A stretch of DNA of 64,000 bases. Source: Laburnicola sp. R22_1. Its lineage: Eukaryota > Ascomycota > Dothideomycetes > Pleosporales > Didymosphaeriaceae. The notes beneath the pieces are model-generated. The model saw only the letters and a list, made by a program, of their open reading frames with translations. It was not told where the DNA came from and ran no database searches. Positions 10,431 through 21,300 of this stretch are shown here, in pieces. The stretch covers positions 1,054,001 to 1,118,000 of the forward strand of contig JACONQ010000020.1 of NCBI GenBank assembly GCA_014281115.1, given 5' to 3'. How positions within the stretch are numbered: position 1 is the first letter of the stretch; each line of letters opens with the position of its first letter. Made by a program: the position numbers and the translations under genes.

Positions 10431-10835
10431 TTAATAGATTTGCTTCGCCCTACCGTTCTCCCTCAGGATGATCATAGCCGATATTCCGAATGCTATAGTC
10501 CACGGAGGCAGCAACAAGAATACTGCGAGGCATAGGGAACCGACCAGTCCAAGGGCAAATGACATCCCAAAAGCGACATCTAGCTGCACCCAAATAGGAT
10601 GTCGTGGAGCGATAATTGCGAAGAGGAAAAGTTGAATAATCGCGCAGATCAATTCCCAACGGTGGATGTAGTTTCCACAGCGCAAGATATTTGCCACGGT
10701 AACAGGCCCTTGAAGATGAATAAGACGCAAGGCTTCCTTTGTACTCAGTGGATCTCCATCCTGGAGACGAAAACGTAGATTCCGATACTCTTGGAGGCCG
10801 AGGTCTGTAGTGTGGACAAGAGCCCTAGAGTGCAC
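10431..10835 (-). CDS. partial membrane protein, 5' end not resolved
   Basis: An open frame of about 130 codons begins without an ATG; the first methionine is far inside, so this should be a 3' exon or a 5'-truncated gene. After a polar segment (DLGLQEYRNLRF.LQDGDPLSTKEALRLIHLQGPV) there are two or three strong membrane segments (WELICAIIQLFLFAIIA, FALGLVGSLCLAVFLLL, WTIAFGISAMIIL), then a short basic tail. A stop occurs in frame just upstream, and a possible acceptor (CACTCTAG) lies at the start of the frame, but no upstream exon is convincing. It may be a decayed gene. The family is not recognised. Confidence 0.3.
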   Translation of the reverse strand: MHSRALVHTTDLGLQEYRNLRFRLQDGDPLSTKEALRLIHLQGPVTVANILRCGNYIHRWELICAIIQLFLFAIIAPRHPIWVQLDVAFGMSFALGLVGSLCLAVFLLLPPWTIAFGISAMIILRENGRAKQIY

Positions 10836-11822
10836 CGTGGACTAGACCCGTTCCTCCGTTCGACATGCGCGTAGGAATACATGTTGTACTATGTGCACAT
10901 GTCATTTTGGCAGTGAAGACTGCTCTGGTTCAACCAAAGTGCATGAATCATGGGGTATACTGTGCAGTGTGTAGTGTAGCTGGAGTGCTCAGTGAAGTAT
11001 CGTCGTCATGCAGGGATGTCGCCGTGAACGCATGCTGAACCGGTTAGCATTTTCGCTCAAAAGAAGCTCAAATCCGCTCTGAAGCAAGCCTATCATGCTA
11101 GTGATGCATTGGCATGTACATGGATGGGATGATATCTCCGCGTGCGGTTGTCAAGTAGATGAACACATTGTCGGCACGGGCAACGTTGGAAGTGCCGAGG
11201 TCAGCCCATCCTCTCACGACCCCTCACCACAACAATCTAATAAACACGACCGTCCTGATCTGGCCTTGGTGATTTCCATCTCCCGCACCAAGCCTCGGCT
11301 GCCGCAGGCTGTGCATTCCCGCTTTCGCTCGCTGCGCGCAATCCCGCTCCTTAACCGCACACCATGCGCGGCCGGGAAGCAGCGCTGCCCATCGCGGAGC
11401 GGAGCACTAGAAGCCTTGGGTTGGCGTTGCGACGCGACAGTGTATCGGATTGGTCGAATGATGATCGACCGTCGTGTGGTAAGCCTGGGCAGCCGGTTGA
11501 TTGGTGCCCAGGTGGGGTGACGCTTTGGGATGCGGAGATGGAAAGTGTCACGAGCGAGCGTGCCACTGTCTCCCCACCCAGGCGATGCGCGCCTGTGGTC
11601 GTATATACACTTCCACTTCCCCCTGCGTTTGAAATGGTTTCTTAAACAAAAATCGTATCAAAGTCAATCAAACCACTTCACGACGACGTAGCTCTATCAT
11701 CATTCACCGTCTAGGCTGTCACCCCACACCGTATAAGACATACCGAGCATCCCGATCCAGTGTCTTGACCACGCTATCACCCCAACAAAGATACAGTACT
11801 GCCGCCTACACTCCAAATCAAC
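10836..11822. other. intergenic and promoter region
   Basis: No convincing gene. Frames on both strands between 11095 and 11645 are long only because the local GC content is high and lack protein-like composition. The last 150 bp before 11823 are CA-rich and look like the leader of the next gene. Confidence 0.4.
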
Positions 11823-12444
11823 ATGCCTTCAGCAACAATGGCCCGGCGCTTCGTCGCAACCGCAGCACATGCACCTTCACCCACCTTCAACGCATCCCGC
11901 GCTGCCGCGCCTTTCATCACTGCCACTGCCGCAACGGCAGCAGCTACAGCAGCTACAGCAGCTACAGCAGTCACAGCTTCAAGAGCTGCTCCAAAGCTCG
12001 GTCGGATAGCCAAATGGTACGCTACGTGAGCCAATCTTAGGCCAACTGCCTTACTGACTTATCAGGTACCTACCCACAATGGCCGCCATCGCCATCGGAA
12101 TGCTCTACATCCCCGAAACCCTCTTCACCGAACCAAGCAAGCGCACTGTCACCCTCGACCAAGCCAACCGCTACATCGGCAGGGGCGTCCACGAGGAACT
12201 CTCAAACCACAACCGCCGCGCAAACTTCGGATACGAACTCAGCCAAGAAGAAAGGAACCGCGCGATGCTCGATTCCTACGGCTCACGATCAAGTCTGGAC
12301 GACATGGAGAAGGCGATTGCAGGGTACGAAGCGACGATGCCCAAGGGCCCAGACGAGAGACGAATGGCACTTGAGCATGCTTATGGCGAGAGGAGCAGCT
12401 TGCACCACTTGAGGAAAGCGATGGAGATTTACGAGGTTCAGTGA
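11823..12444 (+). CDS. small mitochondrial-type protein with tandem YG.RSSL repeats
   Basis: Exons 11823-12016 and 12066-12444 (49 bp intron), 190 aa. Residues 1-60 form an Arg/Ala/Ser/Thr-rich, acid-free leader (MPSATMARRFVATAAHAPSP..), typical of a mitochondrial presequence. A short hydrophobic segment follows (YLPTMAAIAIGMLYIPETLF). The C-terminal half contains two copies of a roughly 30-residue unit: EERNRAMLDSYGSRSSLDDM followed by EKAIAGYE, and DERRMALEHAYGERSSLHHL followed by RKAMEIYE. An internal duplication is therefore clear. Part of the Ala/Thr leader is encoded by a 9 bp tandem repeat (about 11938-11972). I do not recognise the family; a role at the inner mitochondrial membrane is inference from the leader and hydrophobic segment. 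Confidence 0.75.
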
Positions 12445-13262
12445 AGGATATGTTGAAGAGGAGGAAAGGACAATCGCTACTTCGAATACCCCGGAGGACA
12501 TCGAATGACGTAAGGAGAAGACACGCGGCAGGCGCGCACGTCGACGTGAGCTCAATATACCCCAGGATGCTTGGCAAGAGCAATACCTTTGTCGCGACGA
12601 AGAGATGCAGGAAAATGCGGCATGGGATGGAAAGGAAGGAAGGAAGGAAGGAAAGACGAAGGAACGGACACAGTGTCCGGTGTATGACATGTAACGATAT
12701 CCATACCAAATTCCATATGTGAATGTTCAACTTTGCTATACTTCGATGCGCATCCTTTATAGAAATTGAGCAAGTGCTGCATACGTTATTGATGAGGACA
12801 ATGGCACCAGATGGTGATGGAGCATGCACCTTCTCTGACATTGGCACTGCGCGCACATATCAGGCTCCATGTAGCGGAAACTATCTGCGCCAAATTTGTG
12901 AGTCAATCAACCTCAAGTCACGCCTCTCACTCAATATGTACTTACTCCAGGGCTGTAACGCTATCGGTCTCTACGAACGTATGATAATGCATTAAAACTA
13001 CAAACAATAGTACTCTCTCGAAGAATATACCATCTTGGTTAAAAAACTTACTGCCGCGAACGAAAACAACAACGTGGATTCTAACATCTGTTCCAGATCC
13101 TCGATAAAAACTTCGTATCTAATAGGATTTCTTGACCTTCACTTGTCTAGTACGGTTAACAGAGCCGCAACTTCCGAATCCTTCGCCGACGATGAAGCAC
13201 CGGCAGGTATTGGGCTCCCTGAGTAGCCTCCAGGTATGCGAGGGTCCACTGCTCCGGGGTAA
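12445..13262. other. intergenic with a GGAA microsatellite
   Basis: 3' flank of the preceding gene. A short (GGAA)n tract lies at about 12631-12655. I see no convincing coding sequence. Confidence 0.45.
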
Positions 13263-13423
13263 GTGCCGTTCTGCTGGGGACTATTCGATGCCTGGAATGG
13301 TGAGAATGGTGAACAGGAGGATCACGTGGTTTGCAAGACGCCTGCAACTATATGTTTTACAAGGACTGTTTGGCAAAGTCCCTCGAGAAGTGCTCCATCT
13401 ATTGCCCTGTTTGCAGTGTTTGA
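13263..13423 (+). pseudogene. broken RING-finger remnant, related to the RING gene downstream
   Basis: Two adjacent frames together spell a RING-like pattern: FCWGLFDAWNGENGEQEDHV then VCKTP in one frame, then CNYMFYKDCLAKSLEKCSIY followed by CPVC in the next, ending with a stop at 13421-13423. This resembles the CxxCW..F .. V.TPCGHVFGRSCL..SL..STLCPMC core of the intact gene at 14275-15186. A frame change at about 13341 and a stop just upstream (13260-13262) mark it as decayed. It is probably a partial, inactivated paralogue 850 bp from the intact copy, although an independent origin is possible. Confidence 0.45.
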
Positions 13424-14274
13424 GCTTATATTCTAGTCCTGCAGTAAAGCGGTTCATTTGCAAAGTCGGGAGCTCATTACGGTATTAAATGCTGACTTGG
13501 GGCATGCGAGTGGATGTTAGCAGAACTCATAGCGGTTGAGTAAGGATAGTGAATTGTATTTTCTGACTTGAATTGAGATTTGAAATTCGCATCTCTCGTT
13601 TTTTAATAGTGAGCAGATCATTCTAAGTAACACTACACGTCCACTTGAGTTTCGTATCAATAACTCGTTACAATGGTGTTTATATCTTTTTATATCAATC
13701 AATTGTCGTCCGGGGAAAGTATAATCACCCTGCATTACTCTTGGATAGAGAATAGAGAGTCTAATTGTATTCAATTCCTGAGCTCTAAAAGAATGAGCCG
13801 AAACAAACGTAGGTCAACAAGCAGTCGTTCTACCCCAAGGCAAACCCACCATTCACCCTGTCAACACAAACCCAATATTTCCCACGGAACTTCCACCATA
13901 GGCCAAGCAACCTCCAGTCTTTCACTCTCCCTCCGCTCGCTTCGCGCACTTTCGTTTTTCCGAAACCTATATTTACTCCGCTCCTCCAGCGTAAACAACT
14001 CACACGCACAAGTCCGACCTGCCACCGAGTTTGCACGCGCACAACTCCGAATTCGCTAACCAGTTTACTAAGTCTTGTAGCTCAAGTCCTCGCCCTCTCC
14101 CGAGGACTGTCCCGGCGTGTTTATACCGCCAACTTCGTCGTCGTCGTCGCGGCACGCGTGTGGCTGTCGCCGAAGCTACAAGCAGCTTCCTTCGTACACC
14201 GACCGGTAGGTGAAGTACAACCTCGCATTCTCTGCTCAATGCACTTCTAACGCCGTCCAGCCCGACGTTCAACC
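13424..14274. other. intergenic/leader of the RING gene
   Basis: AT-rich up to 13800, then CA-rich and pyrimidine-rich. A possible non-coding leader intron may lie between about 14060 and 14120. No gene is seen. Confidence 0.4.
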
Positions 14275-15186
14275 ATGGGCGACAACCCCGTCGGACAAGG
14301 CGAGGAGGAGGTCCGCACGAGCAGGCGGGACAATGTCCTTCCCTCGAGCGAAGCCTCCGCGTCCGCCTCCTCCAACGCAACCTCCTCCTCCGGCCAAGCA
14401 GGCCCTCCTCCCCCGACCCCCAACGCTCCCTTCCCCGCCGACCTCGTCCCCTTCCCATCCGGCCCTGTCGCCCCCTCCCCCGTAACACCCCACTCCCTCC
14501 GCCAAATCTGGACCTTCCTCCTCAGCATCGCCCCGCCCGCCCTCCGCCAAACAATGCTAGACACCGACTACGAAGCCACCCTCACCTCCATCTACGGGCA
14601 CACGCTCCACAACCCCGACTGGAGCATCGCCTGGTTCGACGTCGGCGACGGCGACGTCACCTTCAAAATCGTAGACTCCACCGGCACATACGTGACGACG
14701 ATGCCTGAGCTAGACATGCTCACACATAAAGGAGAGTATACGTATGACGACGAGTTGATGTTGAACGAGTTGATGATGGATGAGTTGATGATGGACGAGT
14801 ATGGTTATCCGGAGTATTATCCAGCTATGGATACTGGCGAGGCGGTTGTGTATGTGGATGCATTGGAGGAAGTCGATGTTGCGGGTAGTGAAGAGGGGTT
14901 GGATAAGTGTCCTGGATGTTGGCTTCCCTTTGGGGTGGAGGATGAGGGGGAACTTCCGCTTCATCACCCCGACGACGACGAGGATCCGGTCATCGCGGGG
15001 AACTTGCTTGCTTTCCGGGCGCTTCCCTTCGACGTGAGGCGCCCGAACAATGATCCTGTTAGGACGCCGTGTGGGCACGTTTTCGGAAGAAGCTGCTTGA
15101 TTGAGAGCTTGGTTGTTTCGACGCTGTGTCCTATGTGTCGGAAGGAGTTGTGGGTTGGGGAGGTTGAGGAGATGGATTGGGTTTGA
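14275..15186 (+). CDS. RING-finger protein (putative E3 ubiquitin ligase)
   Basis: Single exon, 303 aa. The N terminus is Ser/Pro-rich and disordered (residues 1-70). The middle part has a folded-looking segment (LRQIWTFLLSIAPPALRQTM) and an acidic stretch with a short tandem repeat (NELMMDELMMDE). The C-terminal RING has CPGC, then a long acidic insertion, then TPCGHVFGRSCL and STLCPMCRKEL. The spacing fits a C3HC4-type zinc finger with an extended loop. RING proteins usually recruit an E2 enzyme and promote ubiquitin transfer; the substrate here is unknown. Codons end mainly in C in the first half and in G or T in the second half, an abrupt change within one exon. The start is supported by the CAACC context before ATG. 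Confidence 0.82.
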   Translation: MGDNPVGQGEEEVRTSRRDNVLPSSEASASASSNATSSSGQAGPPPPTPNAPFPADLVPFPSGPVAPSPVTPHSLRQIWTFLLSIAPPALRQTMLDTDYEATLTSIYGHTLHNPDWSIAWFDVGDGDVTFKIVDSTGTYVTTMPELDMLTHKGEYTYDDELMLNELMMDELMMDEYGYPEYYPAMDTGEAVVYVDALEEVDVAGSEEGLDKCPGCWLPFGVEDEGELPLHHPDDDEDPVIAGNLLAFRALPFDVRRPNNDPVRTPCGHVFGRSCLIESLVVSTLCPMCRKELWVGEVEEMDWV

Positions 15187-15995
15187 GAAAGGCGTGGATG
15201 AGTGGGCTGTTCTTGCAAGGGTCTGTGTACGAGAAAAGGCAAAAGTTTTGTGCATTATGTACTAGTCACCAGCAGGCCTTGTGCCAAATTAGCATCAAAC
15301 AGCCACCCGCAGAGCAATGGTTTGCGTACATCCAGCATCCAGCCTTCGTATCACTCATCCTGGGTTAACACATCGTGCCCAGACTTCTGTCCCAGTACTG
15401 TAGCATGTGCGCGCAGCAAGAAAAGAACGCTGCTATTACATCCTCATTCAGACAACATGTAGCTCCCACAAATTCCACGCCCACCCACAACTCCAGAGCA
15501 GCGCAGAAGACACCAGAGCCTACACAGTATGTACTCATCACTATCCCCCGCCTCAGTAGCACAACCAGCCACAGCCTCGCGCAAAAGCGCCAGGCCAAAG
15601 GCTGTGTGGTTCGGTGGCGGGGTCATATATACAGTAAGTGCTAGGACAAAAGTAACAGTACTGTGTGTTACCCCCGGATAAGCGATACGAAGGCTGAAAA
15701 TGTACGCAATATATTGTCCAGCCGGTGTATGTATGGTAGACGCGAAATGGATACGAGAGGTAGCGGGACGAAGAGAGAGATGACGAGGTAAAATGAACGT
15801 AGAAATGAAGTGAGACAAGATAGTTGAACTGTAAACCCACCTACGCCAGGCCATGCCATGCAGATGCAGCCCGTAGTCTATACACAGTCCCAGCCGAATA
15901 TCGTACAACCTACCATTACAAAATATACACCACGAATGTTGTCTATATACCACGTACTAAAAAGCACGCGACGGAGTTCAATACTAAATACCGTC
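15187..15995. other. convergent 3' flank region
   Basis: Spacer between the RING gene and the convergent MRH4 gene. It contains the miniature element at 15630-15729 and otherwise no recognisable gene; the longer frames on both strands are compositionally random. Confidence 0.5.
15630..15729 (-). repeat. miniature inverted-repeat element, copy 2 (~100 bp)
   Basis: Left end TACAGTAAGTGCTAGGACAA and right end TTGTCCAGCCGGTGTA are imperfect inverted repeats. The centre TGTGTTACCCCCGGATAAGC followed by GATACGAAGGCT matches the family core seen at 10183-10208. It lies in the 3' flank between two convergent genes. Confidence 0.65.
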
Positions 15996-17906
15996 TTAAA
16001 TCAACGCTTCGCCCCTGAACATCGCGTCCCTAACCTCCTTCACGACGTCTGCTCGGTCGCCAGGACCGACTAGCACGATACCCCTACCTCTGCGGCCCAT
16101 GCGGCCCGTCCTGCCCAGCCGATGAATGAAATCGATCGTGGTATGCGGGACATCGTACAAGATAACGTGGCGGACTGATACTGTATCGATACCTCGGGAT
16201 CCGAGATCCGTGGTGACGATGACTTTAGTATTGTGTAATGTTCGCATGTTAGTGCTGGTGTTGGCCTTGACGGCTTCATTCTTCTCTTCGCCGGCTTTGG
16301 CATCTTTTGATTTTTCAGTGCCGGTGAAAGATGCGAGGGCTTTGGCTTGGCGGTTGGGATCCGTGTCGCGGTGGAACGCCATTGCGTCGATGCCCTTCTT
16401 GACGAGGTATAGTGCAACCTCGTCGGTGTCTTCGCGCTCGTTGACGAAGACGAGGATGCGTTTGGTGGGCACCGCTTCTTTGCCATTGGCAGGATCGTAT
16501 TCAGCCGTTGCTTTGCCGATCTGCCAGATGGTGTCGGCGCAAGCCAGCATCTTGTTGCCCCGATAAGGTTCCTTGTTCACGTCCACAACGCCAAGCTGCA
16601 CTCGTCGAGGAATAGCATGGAGATTAGGTGTGACAAGGCGCTCCATATCCGGGAACTTCTCCGCGAGATACTTGTCGAGATACTTTGGAATAGTTGCTGA
16701 GCAGAGCATGAGCTTCTTCAACGACGGCGAGGCCCTGTCCAAGATATCCAGTGTGCTGGGCTTGAAGGAGCGGTCAAAGAGGGAGTCTGCTTCATCCACG
16801 ATGAGATGTGTGACGCGAGCGAGAATGTTGGGATTGCTCTTTGCGATGCTGGCCAGGAGGGGCGGGGTGCTGATGACGATATCCACGCCGTTCTCGTTGA
16901 AGAGCCGGTTTCGGATAACCGTGGCAGTATTCTTGGCCGAGATAGGGGCTGCGCGGAATTTGGCACTGTGTGATAGCGATTTGGCTACGGCGCCTACTTG
17001 GGCAACGAGCTCGGCGGAGGGAACGAGGATGATGGCACGAGGCCGCGCAGGATCGACCGCCTTGTTCAGGTCGGGCTCTTCGACACCGAAGATGTCGTCC
17101 CTCTTGTCCTTCTCGAGTGCCTTGGTAGCAGCGTCCTCGGTCTCTGTGCGTTCAGCTTCTGCCTTGTCCTGCATCTCTTCCCGCTTGATAGCGTCAATGG
17201 TGGGGAGGAGGTATGCCAACGTCTTTCCCGAGCCGGTTTCGGCAGCCAGAAGGAACGAGTCAGGGCCCGTCTTCTTCGCCGGGTTTCTTGTGCGTCGTTT
17301 GGCCTGCAATCCGAGGAGGGCGGGGATAGCTGCAGCTTGGGCCGGGGTGGGCTGGCGGTACTCCAGGTCGGGCAGGGCGTCTTTGATAGCCTTCTGCACA
17401 GAGTCCATCAGCGGGAGGCTCTCGAAGGACTCAACCTGCTCTATCCTCTTCTTGATGGCCGACCTCAGGCCGTAGGGAATCTCGTGCAGCGACTTTTGCA
17501 TCTTCAGCGCATGGAAGGCCTCTGACGAGGGGCGGCCCTTGTCCCGGCCATCGCGTCTTCTGTCGGAAACGAAGGATGTCCTCCTCTCCTGATCTCGTTC
17601 CAGCATCGGCGGGGCTTTGGTCCGGTTCAAGTAAAAAAAGGGCTCGCGCTTTTTTCGGAGGGGCTTTTCGTCTGATGGCGGGCGCGCAGGCCGCGCGACC
17701 GAGTCCGAGAGCACCATCCGCGACGGCCGAGATGAATCGCGCCGTGGACGCGACGGCCCTGGGCGTCTCGAGGCGGCGGCGTCATGGCGGGCTGCTCTGT
17801 CGCGCTGCAGCTGGGCGTAGAGGCGCGTCTGCTGGAGCTGGGGCGGGCGGTCGAGGAGCGAGCGCACCTCGCAGAAGGGGCAGGCGCGGCCGGCCTGGCG
17901 CAACAT
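15996..17906 (-). CDS. MRH4: mitochondrial DEAD-box RNA helicase Mrh4
   Basis: Single exon, 636 aa from the ATG at 17906; an in-frame ATG further upstream (18065) exists, but the downstream start gives a typical mitochondrial presequence (MLRQAGRACPFC..). After an Arg-rich leader, the helicase core shows a Q-motif-like YRQPTPAQ, Walker A AETGSGKT (residues 222-229), PSAELVAQ (motif Ia), VDEAD (DEAD at 371-374), CSAT (403-405), VTTDLGSRGID (motif V) and HRLGRTGR (motif VI). In yeast, Mrh4 binds 21S rRNA and acts late in large mitoribosomal subunit assembly; the long Arg-rich N-terminal region and a Lys/Glu-rich insertion between motifs I and Ia fit fungal Mrh4. It is divergent from BUD4 with about 485 bp between starts. 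The gene uses even codon composition and has no break. Confidence 0.93.
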   Translation of the reverse strand: MLRQAGRACPFCEVRSLLDRPPQLQQTRLYAQLQRDRAARHDAAASRRPGPSRPRRDSSRPSRMVLSDSVARPARPPSDEKPLRKKREPFFYLNRTKAPPMLERDQERRTSFVSDRRRDGRDKGRPSSEAFHALKMQKSLHEIPYGLRSAIKKRIEQVESFESLPLMDSVQKAIKDALPDLEYRQPTPAQAAAIPALLGLQAKRRTRNPAKKTGPDSFLLAAETGSGKTLAYLLPTIDAIKREEMQDKAEAERTETEDAATKALEKDKRDDIFGVEEPDLNKAVDPARPRAIILVPSAELVAQVGAVAKSLSHSAKFRAAPISAKNTATVIRNRLFNENGVDIVISTPPLLASIAKSNPNILARVTHLIVDEADSLFDRSFKPSTLDILDRASPSLKKLMLCSATIPKYLDKYLAEKFPDMERLVTPNLHAIPRRVQLGVVDVNKEPYRGNKMLACADTIWQIGKATAEYDPANGKEAVPTKRILVFVNEREDTDEVALYLVKKGIDAMAFHRDTDPNRQAKALASFTGTEKSKDAKAGEEKNEAVKANTSTNMRTLHNTKVIVTTDLGSRGIDTVSVRHVILYDVPHTTIDFIHRLGRTGRMGRRGRGIVLVGPGDRADVVKEVRDAMFRGEALI

Positions 17907-18391
17907 GGCTGCAGGTAGGAATACACGTACCAGCAGGAAAAAGAAGCAGCCAGATGCGTCACATGCGCCGCATGTGCATCTGCTGAATGAACGGCCGTCT
18001 GGCGAAGATGTCGAGAGCCGAGACTGGGGCTCCGAGAATTTCGGCGCCACCTCGGCGCGGGCCAATGACAGCGCGGTGCGGGAGCGACCCGCGCGTTGCC
18101 CCTAGCAACCACGCAACCAGGACGCAAGCCGCGCTGTTGGTGTCTCGCCCTCATGTCCAGGCCCATTTCAGCAGCGCATCCTCCTCCCGCCCACCCAAAC
18201 ATCTTCAGCCTGATCCGCAGCGCCTGCGAGAGTCGACATTCACTTCTGTGGCGAGTATATTTCGTAGTCGCATCCCTTCAGCGCGCCCCTCGTCGACGGA
18301 GACGCGCCGTTCGTGACCGCATCCCTCGCCAACGGCCTGCGCCCGTAGCCGACCTGCATCAACTCCTGCAGGCCGCCGCTGGTCGAGTCCA
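17907..18391. promoter_or_regulatory. divergent promoter MRH4/BUD4
   Basis: 485 bp GC-rich spacer between the two starts. No clear TATA box is visible; it is most likely a bidirectional housekeeping promoter. Confidence 0.45.
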
Positions 18392-21300
18392 ATGTCCAGC
18401 AACGAGGGCGTACGTCTCCTCCTACTGTCTGCCTGCCATTGCACCGCAAACAAACACATCCCAATCGCATAGCACGCTAATGGAGAGCAGGTGTCGCCGC
18501 TGCGCATAAACAAAACACCAACTGCCTCGCCCACCAAAGGCAGCAGCATGTCGCGCCCACTCTCCGAGATTGCTTCCACCGAGAGCCGGCGCAACTCTGG
18601 CAACTTCAACCAGCCGACCAAGGCAAGTCCGCATGCATTCCGACACCGCGCGCTGCGACGCCGGCTAACGTGGCCCAGAAGCTATTCTTAACCAAGGAGA
18701 CCTCGCCTTTCGACTCGTCTCCGTTTGCAAACAGCCCGCGTCTGTTCTGGAAGGAGCAGACCGTCTCACCCAAGAGCCGCTTTAGCTCGGAGAACGAGTA
18801 CGAGCGCGAGACGTCGCTGTCGCCCAAGCGCAACTCGATCGAGAACTTGAAGAAGCAGTCGCGTGTCAAGAACAGCAGCATGTTTGCCCGCGAGCAGCAG
18901 AACGAGTACGACCCTACCTCCATTCATGCTCCAAACCGACCGCTGGCTGCTGGCCGCCCCTTGAGCACGCAGATCCAGGGTAACGCATATGGAGGCAACG
19001 GTCTCACAGGCCTTCGTCAGCAGAACGAAGATCGCAGGAGCCATCGTCGTGGTGAGAGTCTCAGCAAGATTCCCACCCTGAGCCCTTCGAAGAGCTCTCC
19101 CACCAAAGACTCGTCTCTTAGCGGCAGCACTGGCTCGCCCACGAAACAGAGGCCTTGCCCACATGAGGGGCGTGTGTCGCCTACCAAGTCTTCCCTTGCC
19201 AGCCCGACCCGCTTCAACCAAAACGAATACAACCCAGACTCTAGCATTTGGTCTGAAGATGACGAGTTGAAGCACCACACCCCTCGCCCGCTCCGACGGC
19301 ACGCGAAAAGTGTGACCTTCGACGCCGCTCCGCCAACCATCAACGAGTATGAGATGGTTACACCAGACCCCTCCTCCGTCGCATCTGGGTCGCGACAAGG
19401 CAGCTACGAATCGGATGAGGAGGAGTTGAGCTTCGACCAAGACGACAGCTTTGACGCCTCGTTAGAAGACACAGACAAGACCCCGGTGGTGCTCCCCGAA
19501 GACTGGCGCCACATGAGCCCGGAGGCTGCAAACACATCCCTCGTTGACAACTACGATGATGTTTTTGGCCGCGACAACAGCCCTATGCCAAATGCTCATC
19601 CTAATGGAGTCGCAAAGACGAATAGCGAGCGCCACGGCTCTACGGCCTCAGACGGAGAGTCTAGGCCACTTCCTCCACTGCCGGGCATGCAGCCCCAGGA
19701 GGACCGTCGACGCGACTCCAGCGTTGGTCTAACGGCTGCAGCGGAGCGCGCCTGGTCGCGTAGGTCACTGCCCCAGCTTCCGCAGTCCATTGGCATTTCA
19801 AAAGCCGATCTTCTCAATATGCGCGAAGGCTCAATGTCCTTGGAGGATAGACTTCGCTTAATGAACGTCGACGATGAGCGCGATACCAGCACGCCAACTC
19901 AAGAGAGCCACAACATTAATGCCGAGCCGAGTGTGAAGGTACAAGTTGCTGAAGTTGACGATGTAACCGACACCGATCTTACAATCGACGGACCCAAGGT
20001 ACCACGGATCTCTCGCGAATCTATACTCCGAAAGGTCCAGAGCCGCAACTTTGACGAACGCGAGAGCTACAGCTACAACTATGATGCGGAGTCCAGCCCT
20101 GAGCGAAGCTATGGTGATCTGGCGGATCTTGATCCCGATGTTCCTATCCCTTCCCGAGAAGTGTCTTCCAACTTTGATGATCACCCGCAGGCACCCAGCG
20201 AGGCCGACAGCGTTATTGACGCCTATTCCTTTGCTGAGACCACAGAGATGTACACCGAGGTATCTGAGCTCGATGACGAAGACCGCGAAACGTCTGTTAT
20301 TCGCCATAACATCCACGAGCAGGACAACGGCGACGATGCTAGCGAGTACTCGCCTCAGCCGGAGGAGCAGCCCACTTCCCAGAGCACCATCGACACCTCT
20401 GGGCCACCCACGCCGACTGCCCTCAACACCCCACCGGCTATAAACTCCTCTCCTACAGCTGATGACAAGGAAGCCAGACAGAAGGAATTGTTCGATGACT
20501 TTGCAGACTTCGAGCATGAAGATGTGGACTTGACTCTCGACCCACTCAAGTCATCATTTGAAACTGCACTCAGCCCCATGGATACTGCACCCAAGCTCGA
20601 TGCCATGCGTCAATTCCTTCGGCGGCCGGAAACACCGGAGACGGCGGAGCACGTTGAAGATGACGAAGTGGAGGAGCCTGGAACTCCAGACTCCGTGATC
20701 CGCCATCCTGTTGTCATCTTACCTCCACAGCAAGAGGGATCACCTGTTCCTGAGGAGGAGTCGACAATTTGGGGTGCCGGTGGCAAGCTCAAGGCTCGTC
20801 CGTCGCTCATTCCCCTTGAGATTGACATGGCTGCAACTCGTCGGCAAGTTAGCGGCGAACATCCTCCTCCTGTTCCGAGGAGAAGCCCCATGCGTCAATC
20901 TCTGAGCACTGACATTGGTCATGTCGAGGAAGAGGATACCCAGATGAGCCTCTCCAGCAAGGACAACCTGATGCTTGACCTCAACATTGGCGAAGACTCC
21001 CATGATCTAAGCTTTGGTCTTGGCAAAGAGTTTGACAACATTATTGAGTCACAAAAGGTACACAACCTTTTTCCTTTACCCCCTTTCGCCCAATTTCCGA
21101 CGTCAAGTGCTGCACCACACGATGGCGCTAGACACATGTCCGGTGAAGGGTTTGTCTATACGTACAGCCCCGCTAATGGCAATGGCAATCAACAGAAGGG
21201 GTACCTCATGCGCCAGAACACCAAGGTTGTTGTTGCTAGCAGTCGTCAGTTCAGCGACGAGAAGCCACCGCCATCGAGAGCCGAGAATGCTGCCGAGTCG

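Noticed and set aside
11095..11645. Frames of 93 and 141 codons upstream of the 11823 gene
   Set aside because: Overlap each other, low-quality composition, better explained as promoter and leader DNA.
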